A stretch of 64,000 bases of DNA from Henriciella marina DSM 19595 (GCF_000376805.1 NZ_AQXT01000002.1:434001-498000), one strand, 5' to 3'. Shown: positions 1 through 8,987, counted from the first letter of the stretch. A program made the numbers and translations. Notes: generated from the letters alone by a model not told the origin.

Positions 1-963
1 CTGGCAGAGGAATCCGGCCCGGGCTTTACCAGCCTGCCGGTGCATGAAGGCATCATCCGCGAGCGGCTCTCAAAGTCCGAAAAGTCCTTCTCGGGTGACC
101 TCGATCAGCCGCAATACGGCAAGTATCTCATGATGATGGTCAATCATGAGACGGGCGAGGTAGGCGGCTGCAGCGCGGTTAAGGCGGGGACAGGCATTGA
201 CCAGCCTTTCTTCAACTACCGGGTCATTACGGTGGCCCAGGCCAGTCAGGCCGCCGACAGGCGCCACGACATGGATGCGTTGATCCTGACCAATGAATTT
301 GTCGGCTTTACCGAGGTTGGCACACTCTTCCTGCGGCCCGCCCATCGCGGCGGCGGGGCAGGGCGGCTGGCGGCCCAGTCGCGCTATCTTTTCATGGCAT
401 CCTGCCCGGACCGGTTCGGCGATATGGTGCTGGCGGAATTGCGCGGCGTGGTCGATTCCAGGGGCAATACGCCTTTCTGGGATGCGATCGGCCAGCACTT
501 TTTCCAGATGTCATTTACCGAGGCCGATATCCTCTCTGCCGTCACGGATAATCAGTTCATCTTGGACCTGATGCCGAAATACCCGATCTATGTGGACCTC
601 CTGCCGCCAGAGGCCCGTGAGGTCATCGGACGATGCCATGCAGACGGCGTTGGCGCGCTTAAATTGCTTGAGTGGGAAGGCTTCCGGTTCGAGCGGACGG
701 TTGATATCTTTGACGGCGGCCCGCTTGTCGCCGCGCCCCGCAAACTCATCCGGACGATCCGCGAAAGCCGACTCGTCAAGCTGGTCGAAGGTGAGGCCGA
801 CGGTGAAACCGGCCTTGTTTCCAATGATCACTTCAACGATATCCGCGTCAGCCTGATTGACGGCGCAAGCCGCGGCGACGACGAATTTGTAACATCGAAG
901 GCGGTGCTGGACCGCCTGAGGCTGTCATCGGGCAGCACGGCAAGACTTTGGCTGAGGAGCTAG
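1..963 (+). CDS. astA: Arginine N-succinyltransferase, 5' end cut by window edge
   Basis: Transfers succinyl from succinyl-CoA to arginine, the first step of the AST arginine-degradation pathway in the cytoplasm. The reading frame is open from base 1; the first visible residues LAEESGPGFTSLP match the usual AstA N-terminus, so only about 15-20 residues are missing. The GTG at 40 is internal, not the start. The acyl-CoA-binding stretch LFLRPAHRGGGAGRL followed by SRYLFMA lies at visible residues 109-133. About 320 residues are visible; the family is usually near 340. The gap to astD is only 9 bases, which implies one transcript. The identification rests on family motifs and on the astD and astB neighbours. 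Confidence 0.95.
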   Translation: MAEESGPGFTSLPVHEGIIRERLSKSEKSFSGDLDQPQYGKYLMMMVNHETGEVGGCSAVKAGTGIDQPFFNYRVITVAQASQAADRRHDMDALILTNEFVGFTEVGTLFLRPAHRGGGAGRLAAQSRYLFMASCPDRFGDMVLAELRGVVDSRGNTPFWDAIGQHFFQMSFTEADILSAVTDNQFILDLMPKYPIYVDLLPPEAREVIGRCHADGVGALKLLEWEGFRFERTVDIFDGGPLVAAPRKLIRTIRESRLVKLVEGEADGETGLVSNDHFNDIRVSLIDGASRGDDEFVTSKAVLDRLRLSSGSTARLWLRS

Positions 964-972
964 GCGAGCGAT

Positions 973-2427
973 ATGGCGAAAGGCACATACATCAAAGGCA
1001 AGTGGCAGCCAGGCGACGGCGACTGGTTTGAAAAAACCTCGCCAGCGACGGGCGAGACAAGCTGGGAAGGCCAGGCCTCCAGCGCCTCGCAGGTTAATGA
1101 AGCGGTAGAAGCTGCGCAGGACGCCGGACGTGATTGGCGCCACACGCCTCAGGGCGAACGCACCCGGTTCATGGAAGCCTATGCGGGCGAGATCGAGAAG
1201 CGCGCCGAGGATATTTCGGCCGCGATCAGCAATGACATGGGTAAGGCCCGCTGGGAGTCGCTCGCTGAAGCGGGCGCGATGAAGGGCAAGGTCGCGGTCT
1301 CTATCGAGGCGCAGGTCGAGCGCGCCGGCGGCCGCAGCCAGGAAACCGCCTTTGGCGGCGCGCACCTTACCCACCGCCCGCACGGCGTCATGGCCGTCTT
1401 CGGACCTTTCAACTTCCCGGGTCATTTGCCGAACGGACATATCGTGCCCGCGCTTCTGGCAGGGAATACCTGCGTCTTGAAACCCTCCGAGCTCGCGCCG
1501 TCTGTCGCGAAGATCATGGTCGAGTGTTTTGAAGCGGCTGGTCTTCCATCTGGTGTGCTGAACGTCGTTAATGGCGGCCGGGACACTGGCGCAGCGCTGC
1601 TCGATGCCGACATCAACGGCGTTCTCTTTACCGGTTCGGCCAAGACGGGCACGGCGTTCCACCGCCATTTCGCAGGTCGCCCCGATATCATTCTTGCGCT
1701 CGAGATGGGGGGGAATAACCCCCTCATTGTCTGGGATCCGGCTGACCCTGAAGCGGCGGGCGACATCGCGGCTCAGTCCGCCTTCCTGACGACAGGTCAG
1801 CGTTGCACCTGTGCACGCCGCGTTTATGTGCCCGACAATGCTTTCGGCAAGTCAGTGATTGAGGCCATCGTTGAACGTGCCCGGGGCCTCAAGATCGGGG
1901 CCTGGGATGAAGATGAAATCTTCATGGGGCCGCTTGTGTCCGAAGAGGCCGCGCAGGCAGCCGTCGATTTCCAGACCATGCTGTCAAAGGCGGGCGGCAA
2001 GCCGCTACGCCGTCTGAAGCGTCTGGATCGTGGCGGCGGCTTTGTAACGGCAGGCGTCATTGACGTGACCGATGCCAGCAATGTGCCGGATGAAGAGCTT
2101 TTCGGACCCCTCATTCAGGTCCACCGCGTCAAGGATTTCGATTCTGCGATTTCGCACGCCAATGACACACGATTTGGTCTCTCTGGCGGGCTTGTCAGCG
2201 ACGATGATGCGCTCTGGCTGCGCGCTCACAATGAGATGCGCGCCGGTATCCTCAACCGCAACCGGCCAACGGCTGGCGCGTCGGGCAATATGCCGTTTGG
2301 CGGCCCGGGGCTTTCCGGCAACTTCCGCCCGGGTGCCTATTATGCCGCCGATTATTGCGCCTGGCCGCAGGCAAGCCAGACGGCCAGTCAGGCCGCCCGA
2401 CTTAAAGCGCAAGGGTTTCCGGGCTAA
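973..2427 (+). CDS. astD: Succinylglutamate-semialdehyde dehydrogenase
   Basis: Oxidises N-succinylglutamate semialdehyde to N-succinylglutamate with NAD, the fourth AST step. It is a 484-residue aldehyde dehydrogenase. The general-base glutamate is in LEMGGNN (E244) and the catalytic cysteine in TTGQRCTCARR (C278). The cofactor-binding segment includes FGPFNFPGHLPNGH and FTGSAKTG. The length matches AstD (about 490). It starts 9 bases after the astA stop. The AST context separates it from other aldehyde dehydrogenases. Confidence 0.95.
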   Translation: MAKGTYIKGKWQPGDGDWFEKTSPATGETSWEGQASSASQVNEAVEAAQDAGRDWRHTPQGERTRFMEAYAGEIEKRAEDISAAISNDMGKARWESLAEAGAMKGKVAVSIEAQVERAGGRSQETAFGGAHLTHRPHGVMAVFGPFNFPGHLPNGHIVPALLAGNTCVLKPSELAPSVAKIMVECFEAAGLPSGVLNVVNGGRDTGAALLDADINGVLFTGSAKTGTAFHRHFAGRPDIILALEMGGNNPLIVWDPADPEAAGDIAAQSAFLTTGQRCTCARRVYVPDNAFGKSVIEAIVERARGLKIGAWDEDEIFMGPLVSEEAAQAAVDFQTMLSKAGGKPLRRLKRLDRGGGFVTAGVIDVTDASNVPDEELFGPLIQVHRVKDFDSAISHANDTRFGLSGGLVSDDDALWLRAHNEMRAGILNRNRPTAGASGNMPFGGPGLSGNFRPGAYYAADYCAWPQASQTASQAARLKAQGFPG

Positions 2428-2432
2428 GAGCT

Positions 2433-2969
2433 TCAGAAGGGGTTAAGCGAATAGCCGTCACGCGCGAGCTGCGCATGCGCAGTCATGGCTGACAGGGATA
2501 TTTCCACGCCTGGTATCAGGTCGTCCTTGGATAGCCCACGCGCCGCCGCCGTCTGTCCACATAGATAGATGGGCACGTCAGCCTGAAGCAGGGCGAAGAC
2601 AAGGCGGAACGTGTCAGTTGCGTCTTCGGTCGGGCCTGGCTGGACGAGGTATTGCGCTGCGCCGCCGTGAACCACGATGGCGGGCTTGATCGCGTCTCTG
2701 TCTACACCGGCGCGCGCATGCATGTTGAGGAAGCGGGCGACTGTCTCGAACTGGCGGTTCACCCCACCGCGCTCTTCGGTATCGGCAATGTCGAAAGCGA
2801 CCTTCAGTTCCATGTCTTCGGCAAGCGGGATCATGCCCTCTGCTTGTGCGGACGGGCCAAATTCCTCGATCACCGGACCGGGTGTGAAAGCTTCAGGCAG
2901 CGTTTGTGCATTGGCGATCGCGCCAGGAGCAAACAGGGCAGCGGCGGCGAGCATCGGGTTCAGCTTCAT
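2433..2969 (-). CDS. Periplasmic DsrE/DsrF-like protein
   Basis: A 178-residue protein with an N-terminal signal peptide (cleavage probably after the ANA near residue 20) and a C-terminal DsrE/DsrF-type fold. The fold is suggested by IVVHGGAAQYL, the segment RLVFALLQADVPIYLCGQTAAARG and the closing region with helix-forming SLSAMTAHAQLARDGY. The single cysteine in YLCGQT sits where DsrE-like proteins have the sulfur-relay cysteine. It is convergent with astD (5-base gap) and divergent from astB. Its substrate cannot be read from the sequence, and its place inside the ast genes may be incidental. Confidence 0.75.
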   Translation of the reverse strand: MKLNPMLAAAALFAPGAIANAQTLPEAFTPGPVIEEFGPSAQAEGMIPLAEDMELKVAFDIADTEERGGVNRQFETVARFLNMHARAGVDRDAIKPAIVVHGGAAQYLVQPGPTEDATDTFRLVFALLQADVPIYLCGQTAAARGLSKDDLIPGVEISLSAMTAHAQLARDGYSLNPF

Positions 2970-3075
2970 GATGGCGGTTCCTCTTGAGGGATAGGTGTCC
3001 CCGATATTGAGCGCGACAGGGCGGTGTGTCCATCAGCGGCTTCCATCAACCCGCCGGGCAGTGTATCCGGCCCTT

Positions 3076-4398
3076 ATGAGCACAGCATACGAAGTCAATT
3101 TCGATGGCCTGATCGGGCCGAGCCACAATTATGGCGGGATGTCTGAAGGTAACCTCGCCAGCGCCCGTAATGAGGGAGATGTTTCCAATCCGCGGGAGGC
3201 CGCAATTCAGGGGCTGGAAAAGATGCGGCTCCTCCTGCGGGCGGGACTTAAACAGGGTGTGCTGCCACCGCTCCCGCGACCGAACTTCGATCTACTGGTC
3301 GCGGCGGGCTTTTCGGGCAGCGACGCCGACATCATTGAAGCGGCCGCCCGCGCCAATCCAAAGCTCCTCAAGGCTGCCTATAGCGCGTCATCCATGTGGG
3401 CGGCGAATGCGGCCACCGTCTCGCCATCCGCTGACGCATCTGATGGCAGGCTGCATCTGACGACAGCGAACCTCTCGACCATGCTGCATCGCTCCACAGA
3501 GCATCCCGACACGACCGCCGCGCTGATTTCGATTTTCGGGGACACAGACAGGTTCGGCGTTCACGCGGCCCTGCCAATGCATGCCGATTTCGCTGATGAG
3601 GGCGCCGCCAATCATGTTCGTCTGTGTGCTGAACATGGCGCTGAAGGCGTTGAAGTCTTCGTCTATGGGCGCGACGCCGGAGAGAGCGCGGTCGGTTTTC
3701 CGGCCCGCCAGACAAAACTTGCGAGTGAAAGTATCGCCCGGGCCCATACGCTGTCCCAAAGCCGCCAAGTGTTCGCTCGCCAGTCGCGCGCGGTCATCGA
3801 CGCCGGTGCCTTCCACAATGATGTTGTCTGCGTCGGCTCGCTCGATACGCTCTTCTATCATGAGCTTGCCTTCGAAGAGACAGACGCCACGCTGGATGCC
3901 ATTCGCAAGGCGGGTGAGGGACTCTTTGAGCTGAAGACCGTGATGGTGCCCGAAGCGGACGTGCCGATCGGCGACGCGATCACTTCGTATCTCTTTAACT
4001 CGCAGCTCCTCAAATGGCCCGGCGAAGACCGCCTCGTTCTGCTCGCCCCGCTTGAGACGCAGGAAACTCAAAGCACGCGTGCCTTCTGTGAGAAGATGGT
4101 CGAGGGCAACGGCCCGATCGGCCGGGTTCAGTATGTCGATGTGCGCCAGTCCATGCGCAATGGCGGCGGGCCGGCATGCCTGCGCCTGCGTGTCGTGATG
4201 ACCGATGAAGAACTTGATGCCTGTCATCAGGGCGTCCTGCTGGACGAGGACAAGATCGACAGGCTGCAGGACATTGTCGCGCGGACCTATCGCGACAAAG
4301 TGGTGGCCGCAGATCTCGCCGATCCGGCCTTCGCCAATGAGTGCAGGCTCGCCCGCGAGGCAATTTTAGAGTGCCTGGGTCTTAGTGAGCTCGACTAG
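3076..4398 (+). CDS. astB: N-succinylarginine dihydrolase
   Basis: Hydrolyses N-succinylarginine to N-succinylornithine, ammonia and CO2, the second AST step. It has 440 residues from the ATG at 3076. An upstream in-frame start at 2995 would add 27 residues with no family similarity, whereas MSTAYEVNFDGLIGPSHNYG is the typical AstB start. The catalytic cysteine is in GGGPACLRLRV (C368) and the active-site histidine in AGAFHNDVVCVG. It ends convergently on the septoil-like gene, sharing bases 4395-4398. Confidence 0.95.
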   Translation: MSTAYEVNFDGLIGPSHNYGGMSEGNLASARNEGDVSNPREAAIQGLEKMRLLLRAGLKQGVLPPLPRPNFDLLVAAGFSGSDADIIEAAARANPKLLKAAYSASSMWAANAATVSPSADASDGRLHLTTANLSTMLHRSTEHPDTTAALISIFGDTDRFGVHAALPMHADFADEGAANHVRLCAEHGAEGVEVFVYGRDAGESAVGFPARQTKLASESIARAHTLSQSRQVFARQSRAVIDAGAFHNDVVCVGSLDTLFYHELAFEETDATLDAIRKAGEGLFELKTVMVPEADVPIGDAITSYLFNSQLLKWPGEDRLVLLAPLETQETQSTRAFCEKMVEGNGPIGRVQYVDVRQSMRNGGGPACLRLRVVMTDEELDACHQGVLLDEDKIDRLQDIVARTYRDKVVAADLADPAFANECRLAREAILECLGLSELD

Positions 4399-4715
4399 GG
4401 AACGCCCGGAAAGGACGACACGATCTCAACCTCGATATCGGGGAAGCTGTCGACATACTGGACGGTAAAATCCGGAAAGCTCTCGACCAGCTGCCACTGT
4501 CCGCACTTGTCTGGAAAGCTCTCCACCATCTGGACTTTCAGATCGGGGAAACTGTCGACGGCCTTGATCTTGATGTCCGGGAAGCTGTCGACGACCTGAA
4601 CTTTCCCATGGAGCGGCGTACCCTCAAACTGGCAGGATGCATCAACCGCGTCATCGCCGAGCGCAGGTAGCGCAAAAACAAATACGCTCACGGCAAGCGC
4701 CGTGGCCCATCTCAT
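4395..4715 (-). CDS. Small secreted SFPD-repeat protein, probable 7(1) septoil knot family
   Basis: A 106-residue protein with a signal peptide (residues 1-20, ending ALPALG). The mature part is almost entirely a repeat, V-[DE]-S-F-P-D, with serines at residues 44, 55, 66, 79, 90 and 101. The spacing is 11, 11, 13, 11, 11, and the sixth copy reads SSFPG. Cysteines at 28 and 71 could form a disulfide. Tandem VDSFPD strands are, as far as I recall, the hallmark of the Pfam family named 7(1) septoil knot, predicted to form a seven-crossing torus knot. Its ATG overlaps the phhA stop (ATGA, 4712-4715), so translation is probably coupled to phhA. The function is unknown. Confidence 0.8.
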   Translation of the reverse strand: MRWATALAVSVFVFALPALGDDAVDASCQFEGTPLHGKVQVVDSFPDIKIKAVDSFPDLKVQMVESFPDKCGQWQLVESFPDFTVQYVDSFPDIEVEIVSSFPGVP

Positions 4716-5593
4716 TTCCCGCTACCGACCGGTGCCAGGCGACCGCCCGCCTCGGCATAGGCCTGACTGCCCCGGTGCAGGACCGTGTCAGATGCCTCAA
4801 TGTCTTCAGGCTTCAGCTCGAAATTGCCCTGCATCTTGTCATAGATCGGCGCGAAATCGGTTTTCACTGTCGCATCGAAAAGCTGCTCATAGCTGTCGAT
4901 GACGAAATAGGTCTGCTGGAAATCATCGATCCGGTAATCGGTCTTCATCAGCCGCTCCAGCTCAAACCCGATCCGGTTGGGGGAGGGGTCTTCGAGCGCG
5001 AAAATGCTCTCTGTCTTTGAGGAAACGATCCCCGCGCCATAGATGCGGAGCCCCTCATCGGTCTGGATCAGCCCAAATTCCACCGTATACCAGTAAAGCG
5101 CGGCAAGGTTCTTCAGCGCCGCAAAATCGAGGCTGCGCAGGCCCCCCTTGCCATAGGCTTCCATATAGTCGGCAAAGACCGGATTGGTCAGCATCGGCAC
5201 ATGGCCGAACACGTCATGGAAAACGTCCGGTTCCTGCAGGTAATCGAGCTGATTGCGTTTGCGGATGAACTGGCCGGCCGGAAAGCGGCGATTGGCGAGG
5301 TGATCGAAAAACACCTCATCCGGCACCAGTCCCGGCACGGCGACGACGCGCCAGCCGGTCAGCGCTTCCAGCTCGTCCGACATCGCCTCAAACTCGGGGA
5401 TGCCGCCCTTGCCGAGATCCAGCGCCTTCAATCCGTCGAGGAATTCAGGCGCCGCGCGGCCCGGCAGAACGTCCATCTGCCGCTTGTACAGGATGTCCCA
5501 CACGGCATGTTCTTCTGCCGTGTAGTCGGACCAGCCCTGATCTATGGTCCAGTCAGCTCGTGCGTGCGCAGGGCGTTCGGAATGGTTGCTCAT
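4712..5593 (-). CDS. phhA: Phenylalanine 4-monooxygenase
   Basis: Non-haem iron, tetrahydropterin-dependent hydroxylase converting phenylalanine to tyrosine. It has 293 residues from the ATG at 5593. The iron ligands are H126 and H131 in FHDVFGHVP and E172 in YTVEFGLI. It has the bacterial catalytic-domain length without the ACT regulatory domain of animal enzymes. A GTG at 5653 would add 20 unrelated residues and would run through the TATAAT box at 5600-5605, so it is rejected. It is divergent from the fumarylacetoacetase-family gene and maiA, which serve the same catabolic route. Its stop overlaps the start of the SFPD-repeat gene. Confidence 0.96.
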   Translation of the reverse strand: MSNHSERPAHARADWTIDQGWSDYTAEEHAVWDILYKRQMDVLPGRAAPEFLDGLKALDLGKGGIPEFEAMSDELEALTGWRVVAVPGLVPDEVFFDHLANRRFPAGQFIRKRNQLDYLQEPDVFHDVFGHVPMLTNPVFADYMEAYGKGGLRSLDFAALKNLAALYWYTVEFGLIQTDEGLRIYGAGIVSSKTESIFALEDPSPNRIGFELERLMKTDYRIDDFQQTYFVIDSYEQLFDATVKTDFAPIYDKMQGNFELKPEDIEASDTVLHRGSQAYAEAGGRLAPVGSGK

Positions 5594-5599
5594 GCAACT

Positions 5600-5605
5600 A
5601 TTATA
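5600..5605 (-). promoter_or_regulatory. TATAAT -10 box close to the phhA start codon
   Basis: On the minus strand TATAAT lies only 6 bases upstream of the phhA ATG (5593). No Shine-Dalgarno sequence is visible between box and codon. Transcription would begin at or next to the A of the ATG, giving a leaderless mRNA. This is inferred from sequence; no clear -35 box was identified. Confidence 0.45.
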
Positions 5606-5683
5606 ACGCACTAAACACTGAAAGAAATGGAAAGCTGGTCTTCGCACTGGCACAACGCCAAGAGAGGAAAGGATACGCCGTCT

Positions 5684-6691
5684 ATGAAACTCGCAAGCCT
5701 CAACAAGGGACGCGACGGCCAGCTCGTCGTCGTTTCAAAAGATCTCACCCGCTACGCAGACGCCAGCCACATCGCCCTGACCCTGCAGTCGGCGCTCGAC
5801 AGCTGGGACCTGAAGGCGCCGAAACTCGCCGCGCTTGCGCAGGAGGTTGAGGTCGGCTCCGTGCCCACCGAACGCTTCCATGAGCATGACTGCGCCTCGC
5901 CGCTGCCACGTGCCTTTCAGTGGGCCGATGGGTCTGCCTACATCAACCATGTCGAGCTGGTCCGCAAAGCCCGCGGCGCTGAAGTGCCGGAAAGCTTCTA
6001 TTCCGATCCGCTGATGTATCAGGGAGGCTCTGACAGCTTCCTTGGGCCCCGTGAGGCGATCCCCCTGAACGACAAGTCCTGGGGTCTCGACTTCGAAGCA
6101 GAGGTTTGCGTCGTCACGGGCGACGTGCCCATGGGCATCGATGCCAAGGCCGCGCTCGATCAGGTCAAACTCATCATGATCTGCAATGATGTCAGCCTTC
6201 GCGGCCTCATCCCGAATGAGCTTGGCAAGGGTTTCGGTTTCTTCCAGTCCAAACCGTCGAGCGCGTTCTCGCCGGTGGCGGTTACACCCGATGAGCTTGG
6301 CGAGGCCTGGAGCGGCGGCAAGCTGCATCTTCCCATGCTGTCGACCTATAATGACAAGCCATTCGGCAAGCCCGAATGCGATGTCGATATGACGTTCGAC
6401 TTCGGCACGCTGGTCGCGCACGCGGCCAGGACCCGGCCGCTCTGCGCTGGCACGATCATCGGTTCGGGTACGATCTCCAATCGCGACCCCGACGGCGGGG
6501 CAGGAAAGCCTGTTGCCGATGGCGGTCTTGGTTATTCCTGCATTGCGGAAATCCGCATGATCGAAACCATCCGCGACGGTGAGCCGACGACCAGCTTCAT
6601 GCAAGTCGGCGACAAGATCCGCATCGAGGTCAAGGACAGCGCCGGTCACACCGTCTTCGGTGCGATCGAACAGGATGTCGTTGCCCCATGA
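5684..6691 (+). CDS. Fumarylacetoacetate hydrolase family protein
   Basis: Probably cleaves fumarylacetoacetate to fumarate and acetoacetate, the last step of tyrosine degradation. It has 335 residues. The ATG at 5684 is preferred because AGAGAGGAAAGG lies upstream and MKLASLNKGRDGQ is a typical start; the upstream ATG at 5627 adds 19 unrelated residues. Visible FAH features are PRAFQWADGSAYINHVEL, the metal-binding LDFEAEVCVVTGDVP and GTIIGSGTISNRDP. The maiA ATG overlaps its stop by 4 bases, which supports the role in the homogentisate pathway. Homogentisate dioxygenase and 4-hydroxyphenylpyruvate dioxygenase are not in the window. Confidence 0.9.
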   Translation: MKLASLNKGRDGQLVVVSKDLTRYADASHIALTLQSALDSWDLKAPKLAALAQEVEVGSVPTERFHEHDCASPLPRAFQWADGSAYINHVELVRKARGAEVPESFYSDPLMYQGGSDSFLGPREAIPLNDKSWGLDFEAEVCVVTGDVPMGIDAKAALDQVKLIMICNDVSLRGLIPNELGKGFGFFQSKPSSAFSPVAVTPDELGEAWSGGKLHLPMLSTYNDKPFGKPECDVDMTFDFGTLVAHAARTRPLCAGTIIGSGTISNRDPDGGAGKPVADGGLGYSCIAEIRMIETIRDGEPTTSFMQVGDKIRIEVKDSAGHTVFGAIEQDVVAP

Positions 6692-7335
6692 GCGGACTGA
6701 AACTCTATGAATACTGGCGCTCGTCCGCAGCCTACAGGCTGCGGATCGCGCTTAACCTCAAGGGTGTCGACTACACGTCAGAAGCGGTGAACATCGCGCC
6801 CGGCAACGATGAGCAGATGCGCGAGGGCTACCGCGCCCTCAATCCGCAGATGCGCGTCCCGATGATCGAAGTGGACGGCCAGCGCGCTGGCCAGTCCATG
6901 GCGGTCCTCGAATGGCTCGATGAGACTTATCCGGACCCGCCGCTATTGCCGGAAGATAGCTGGACCCGCCTTCAGGTCCGCGCCTTTGCGGACGTTATCG
7001 GCTGCGACATCCACCCGCTGAACAACCTCTCGGTTCTGAAAAAACTGAAAGACGATTTCGGCGCAGATCAGGACGCCGTCGGTGAATGGTATCGTGACTG
7101 GATCCTCCGCGGCTTCACGGCGCTTGAGGAAATGGCGCAGGCTCATTCAGGGGCTGCATTCCTCTTCGGGGATACGCCGACGCTGGCGGAAATCTGCCTT
7201 GTGCCGCAAGTCTATAACGCCCAGCGCTACAAGACCGATCTTGGCCTGTTTCCTAGACTTCTTGAAGTCGATGAGGCGTGCCGGGCGCTCGATGCGTTCG
7301 CGCGGGCGGCCCCTGATGCGGTCAAGCCAGACTGA
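6688..7335 (+). CDS. maiA: Maleylacetoacetate isomerase (zeta-class GST)
   Basis: Glutathione-dependent isomerisation of maleylacetoacetate to fumarylacetoacetate. It has 215 residues, the normal length. The zeta-class signature SSAAYRLRIALNLKG is near residues 12-26, with the active-site SSAA motif. It is followed by the thioredoxin-fold stretch RVPMIEVDGQRAGQSMAVLEWLDETYP and a C-terminal helical domain. It overlaps the preceding gene by ATGA and is therefore cotranscribed with it. Confidence 0.94.
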   Translation: MSGLKLYEYWRSSAAYRLRIALNLKGVDYTSEAVNIAPGNDEQMREGYRALNPQMRVPMIEVDGQRAGQSMAVLEWLDETYPDPPLLPEDSWTRLQVRAFADVIGCDIHPLNNLSVLKKLKDDFGADQDAVGEWYRDWILRGFTALEEMAQAHSGAAFLFGDTPTLAEICLVPQVYNAQRYKTDLGLFPRLLEVDEACRALDAFARAAPDAVKPD

Positions 7336-7337
7336 GC

Positions 7338-7823
7338 TTAGTTGGCCTGCTTGCGTTTGAGCGCATAGCCGTCATCGGTCCGGTCCAGCACATAGGGGAT
7401 ATCGGGGTGGCTGACCGGCTGGTCGCTGTCGTCAACGAGCAGATTACCCTCTGAAACATAGGCGACATAATGCGTCTTATCGTTCTCGGCGAAGAGGTGA
7501 TAATAGGGCTGGTCTTTCGATGGACGCAGATGCTCGGGGATGGCTTCATACCATTCGTCGGAATTGGCAAAGACCGGGTCGACATCAAAGATCACGCCGC
7601 GAAAATCGAACAGGCGGTGCTTCACGACCTGGCCGATCTGGAACCTCGCCTGACGTCTGTCGATCGCAAAGTGCGGATAACCGTCTTCACCATAGCCCAG
7701 CGCGGTTTCTTCATCGGGCTCTGGCATGGATTGCAGCACCTCAGCGTCCGCTTCTGCGGCTTTGGGCGTCCTGAACAGCGCAGCTATGCGCGAGAATATG
7801 TTGGGTCGTTGGCTCATCTCCAT
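7338..7823 (-). CDS. hspQ: Heat-shock protein HspQ
   Basis: HspQ/YccV-like protein, known in E. coli as a hemimethylated-DNA-binding protein and a specificity factor that enhances Lon proteolysis. It has 161 residues. The HspQ domain fills the C-terminal two thirds: ARFQIGQVVKHRLFDFRGVIFDVDPVF, then QPYYHLFAENDKTHYVAYVSEGNL. The N-terminal 50 residues are a variable extension. A second ATG six bases in (7817) is possible. It converges on maiA with a 2-base gap. Confidence 0.9.
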   Translation of the reverse strand: MEMSQRPNIFSRIAALFRTPKAAEADAEVLQSMPEPDEETALGYGEDGYPHFAIDRRQARFQIGQVVKHRLFDFRGVIFDVDPVFANSDEWYEAIPEHLRPSKDQPYYHLFAENDKTHYVAYVSEGNLLVDDSDQPVSHPDIPYVLDRTDDGYALKRKQAN

Positions 7824-7868
7824 TCAATGTGATATTGCGGTTATCAACCGACAAGATTTGGGCCTCAC

Positions 7869-8987
7869 ATGGCTGAAAAAAAATCGCGTGAGGGTCAAAG
7901 GCGAAACCGCCGGCCCTCGCGCAATGACCGAAGGCCACCGCTCTATGCGGCGGTGGACCTCGGTACGAACAATTGCAGACTGCTGGTCGCTGCGCCAACG
8001 CGCAAGGGCTTCAACGTGGTCGATTCCCACTCACAGATCGCGCGCCTCGGCGAAGGTCTGGAACAGTCTGGAGAGCTCTCCGAGGCTGCGATGAACCGTG
8101 CGTTTGACGCGCTCGATGCAATCTCCAAAAAACTGAAGGCGAAGCGGGTGGGCCATGTCCGCTGCATCGCGACCGAGGCCTGCCGGAAAGCGACCAATGG
8201 CGCTGACTTCATCGGCCAGATCCGTGAACGGACCGGGCTCACTTTCAAGATCATTGGCCCTCAGGAAGAGGCGCGGCTGGCGCTGATCGGCTGCCACAAC
8301 CTCATAGACGATGACGCAAAAAGTGCCCTCGTCCTTGATATTGGTGGCGGCTCGACGGAGCTGTCCCTCGTTGACGCCGACCGGGCCCGGGACAGTGGCC
8401 TTGATGGCATGCTCAAAAAGCCGCCTATCAAGGCATGGGTCAGCGTCCCGCTCGGCGTGGTGACGCTAACCGAAGCCTTCAGCCATCTCGATGAAGCCGA
8501 AGCCTATCCTGCCATGCTCGAAAAGGCGCGCAGCTATATCGAACCGTGGGCGACCAAGCATGATGTGCGCGCGATCCTCGCAGATGGGGCGTCCCATATC
8601 ATCGGCACGTCTGGTACAGTCACCTGCGTTGCCGGGGTTCATTTCGGTCTCGAGCGGTACCGGCGCGATATGGTGGATGGCCACTGGATGGATCATGATG
8701 GATGCTATTCAACCATGGACGCACTCATCTCCGCGGGGCCGGTCGGACGAGCGAAGTATCCGACAATTGGTGAAGACAGGGCAGGGCTGATGCTGGCAGG
8801 TTGCGCCCTGATGGATGCTGTCTGGTCGCTTGCGCCTCAATCAAGAATGCGTGTGGCTGATCGCGGTCTACGCGAGGGCCTGCTGCTCTCCATGATGAAG
8901 GGGCCGAAACGCAAACGGTCTCGCGGCGGGCGCAAACGCAAGCCAAAACAACAAGGCGGCGAAGCGGCCGTGGAGGCAAAATCATGA
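7869..8987 (+). CDS. Ppx/GppA exopolyphosphatase family protein
   Basis: ASKHA-fold phosphatase of the exopolyphosphatase / pppGpp phosphohydrolase family, 372 residues. Phosphate-1 motif YAAVDLGTNNCRLLVA is near residues 26-41 and the second glycine-rich motif VLDIGGGSTELSLVD near 156-170. The C-terminal IGTSGTVTCVAG motif is also present. The protein begins and ends in basic tails rich in R and K. It is shorter than E. coli Ppx or GppA (about 500) because the C-terminal HD domain is absent. It is first in a four-gene operon and overlaps rlmE by ATGA. Confidence 0.88.
   Translation: MAEKKSREGQRRNRRPSRNDRRPPLYAAVDLGTNNCRLLVAAPTRKGFNVVDSHSQIARLGEGLEQSGELSEAAMNRAFDALDAISKKLKAKRVGHVRCIATEACRKATNGADFIGQIRERTGLTFKIIGPQEEARLALIGCHNLIDDDAKSALVLDIGGGSTELSLVDADRARDSGLDGMLKKPPIKAWVSVPLGVVTLTEAFSHLDEAEAYPAMLEKARSYIEPWATKHDVRAILADGASHIIGTSGTVTCVAGVHFGLERYRRDMVDGHWMDHDGCYSTMDALISAGPVGRAKYPTIGEDRAGLMLAGCALMDAVWSLAPQSRMRVADRGLREGLLLSMMKGPKRKRSRGGRKRKPKQQGGEAAVEAKS

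Noticed and set aside
4420-4600. Tandem DNA repeats as a CRISPR array
   Set aside because: Repeat units encode SFPD peptides in one frame at 33- or 39-base steps; there are no spacers of uniform length.
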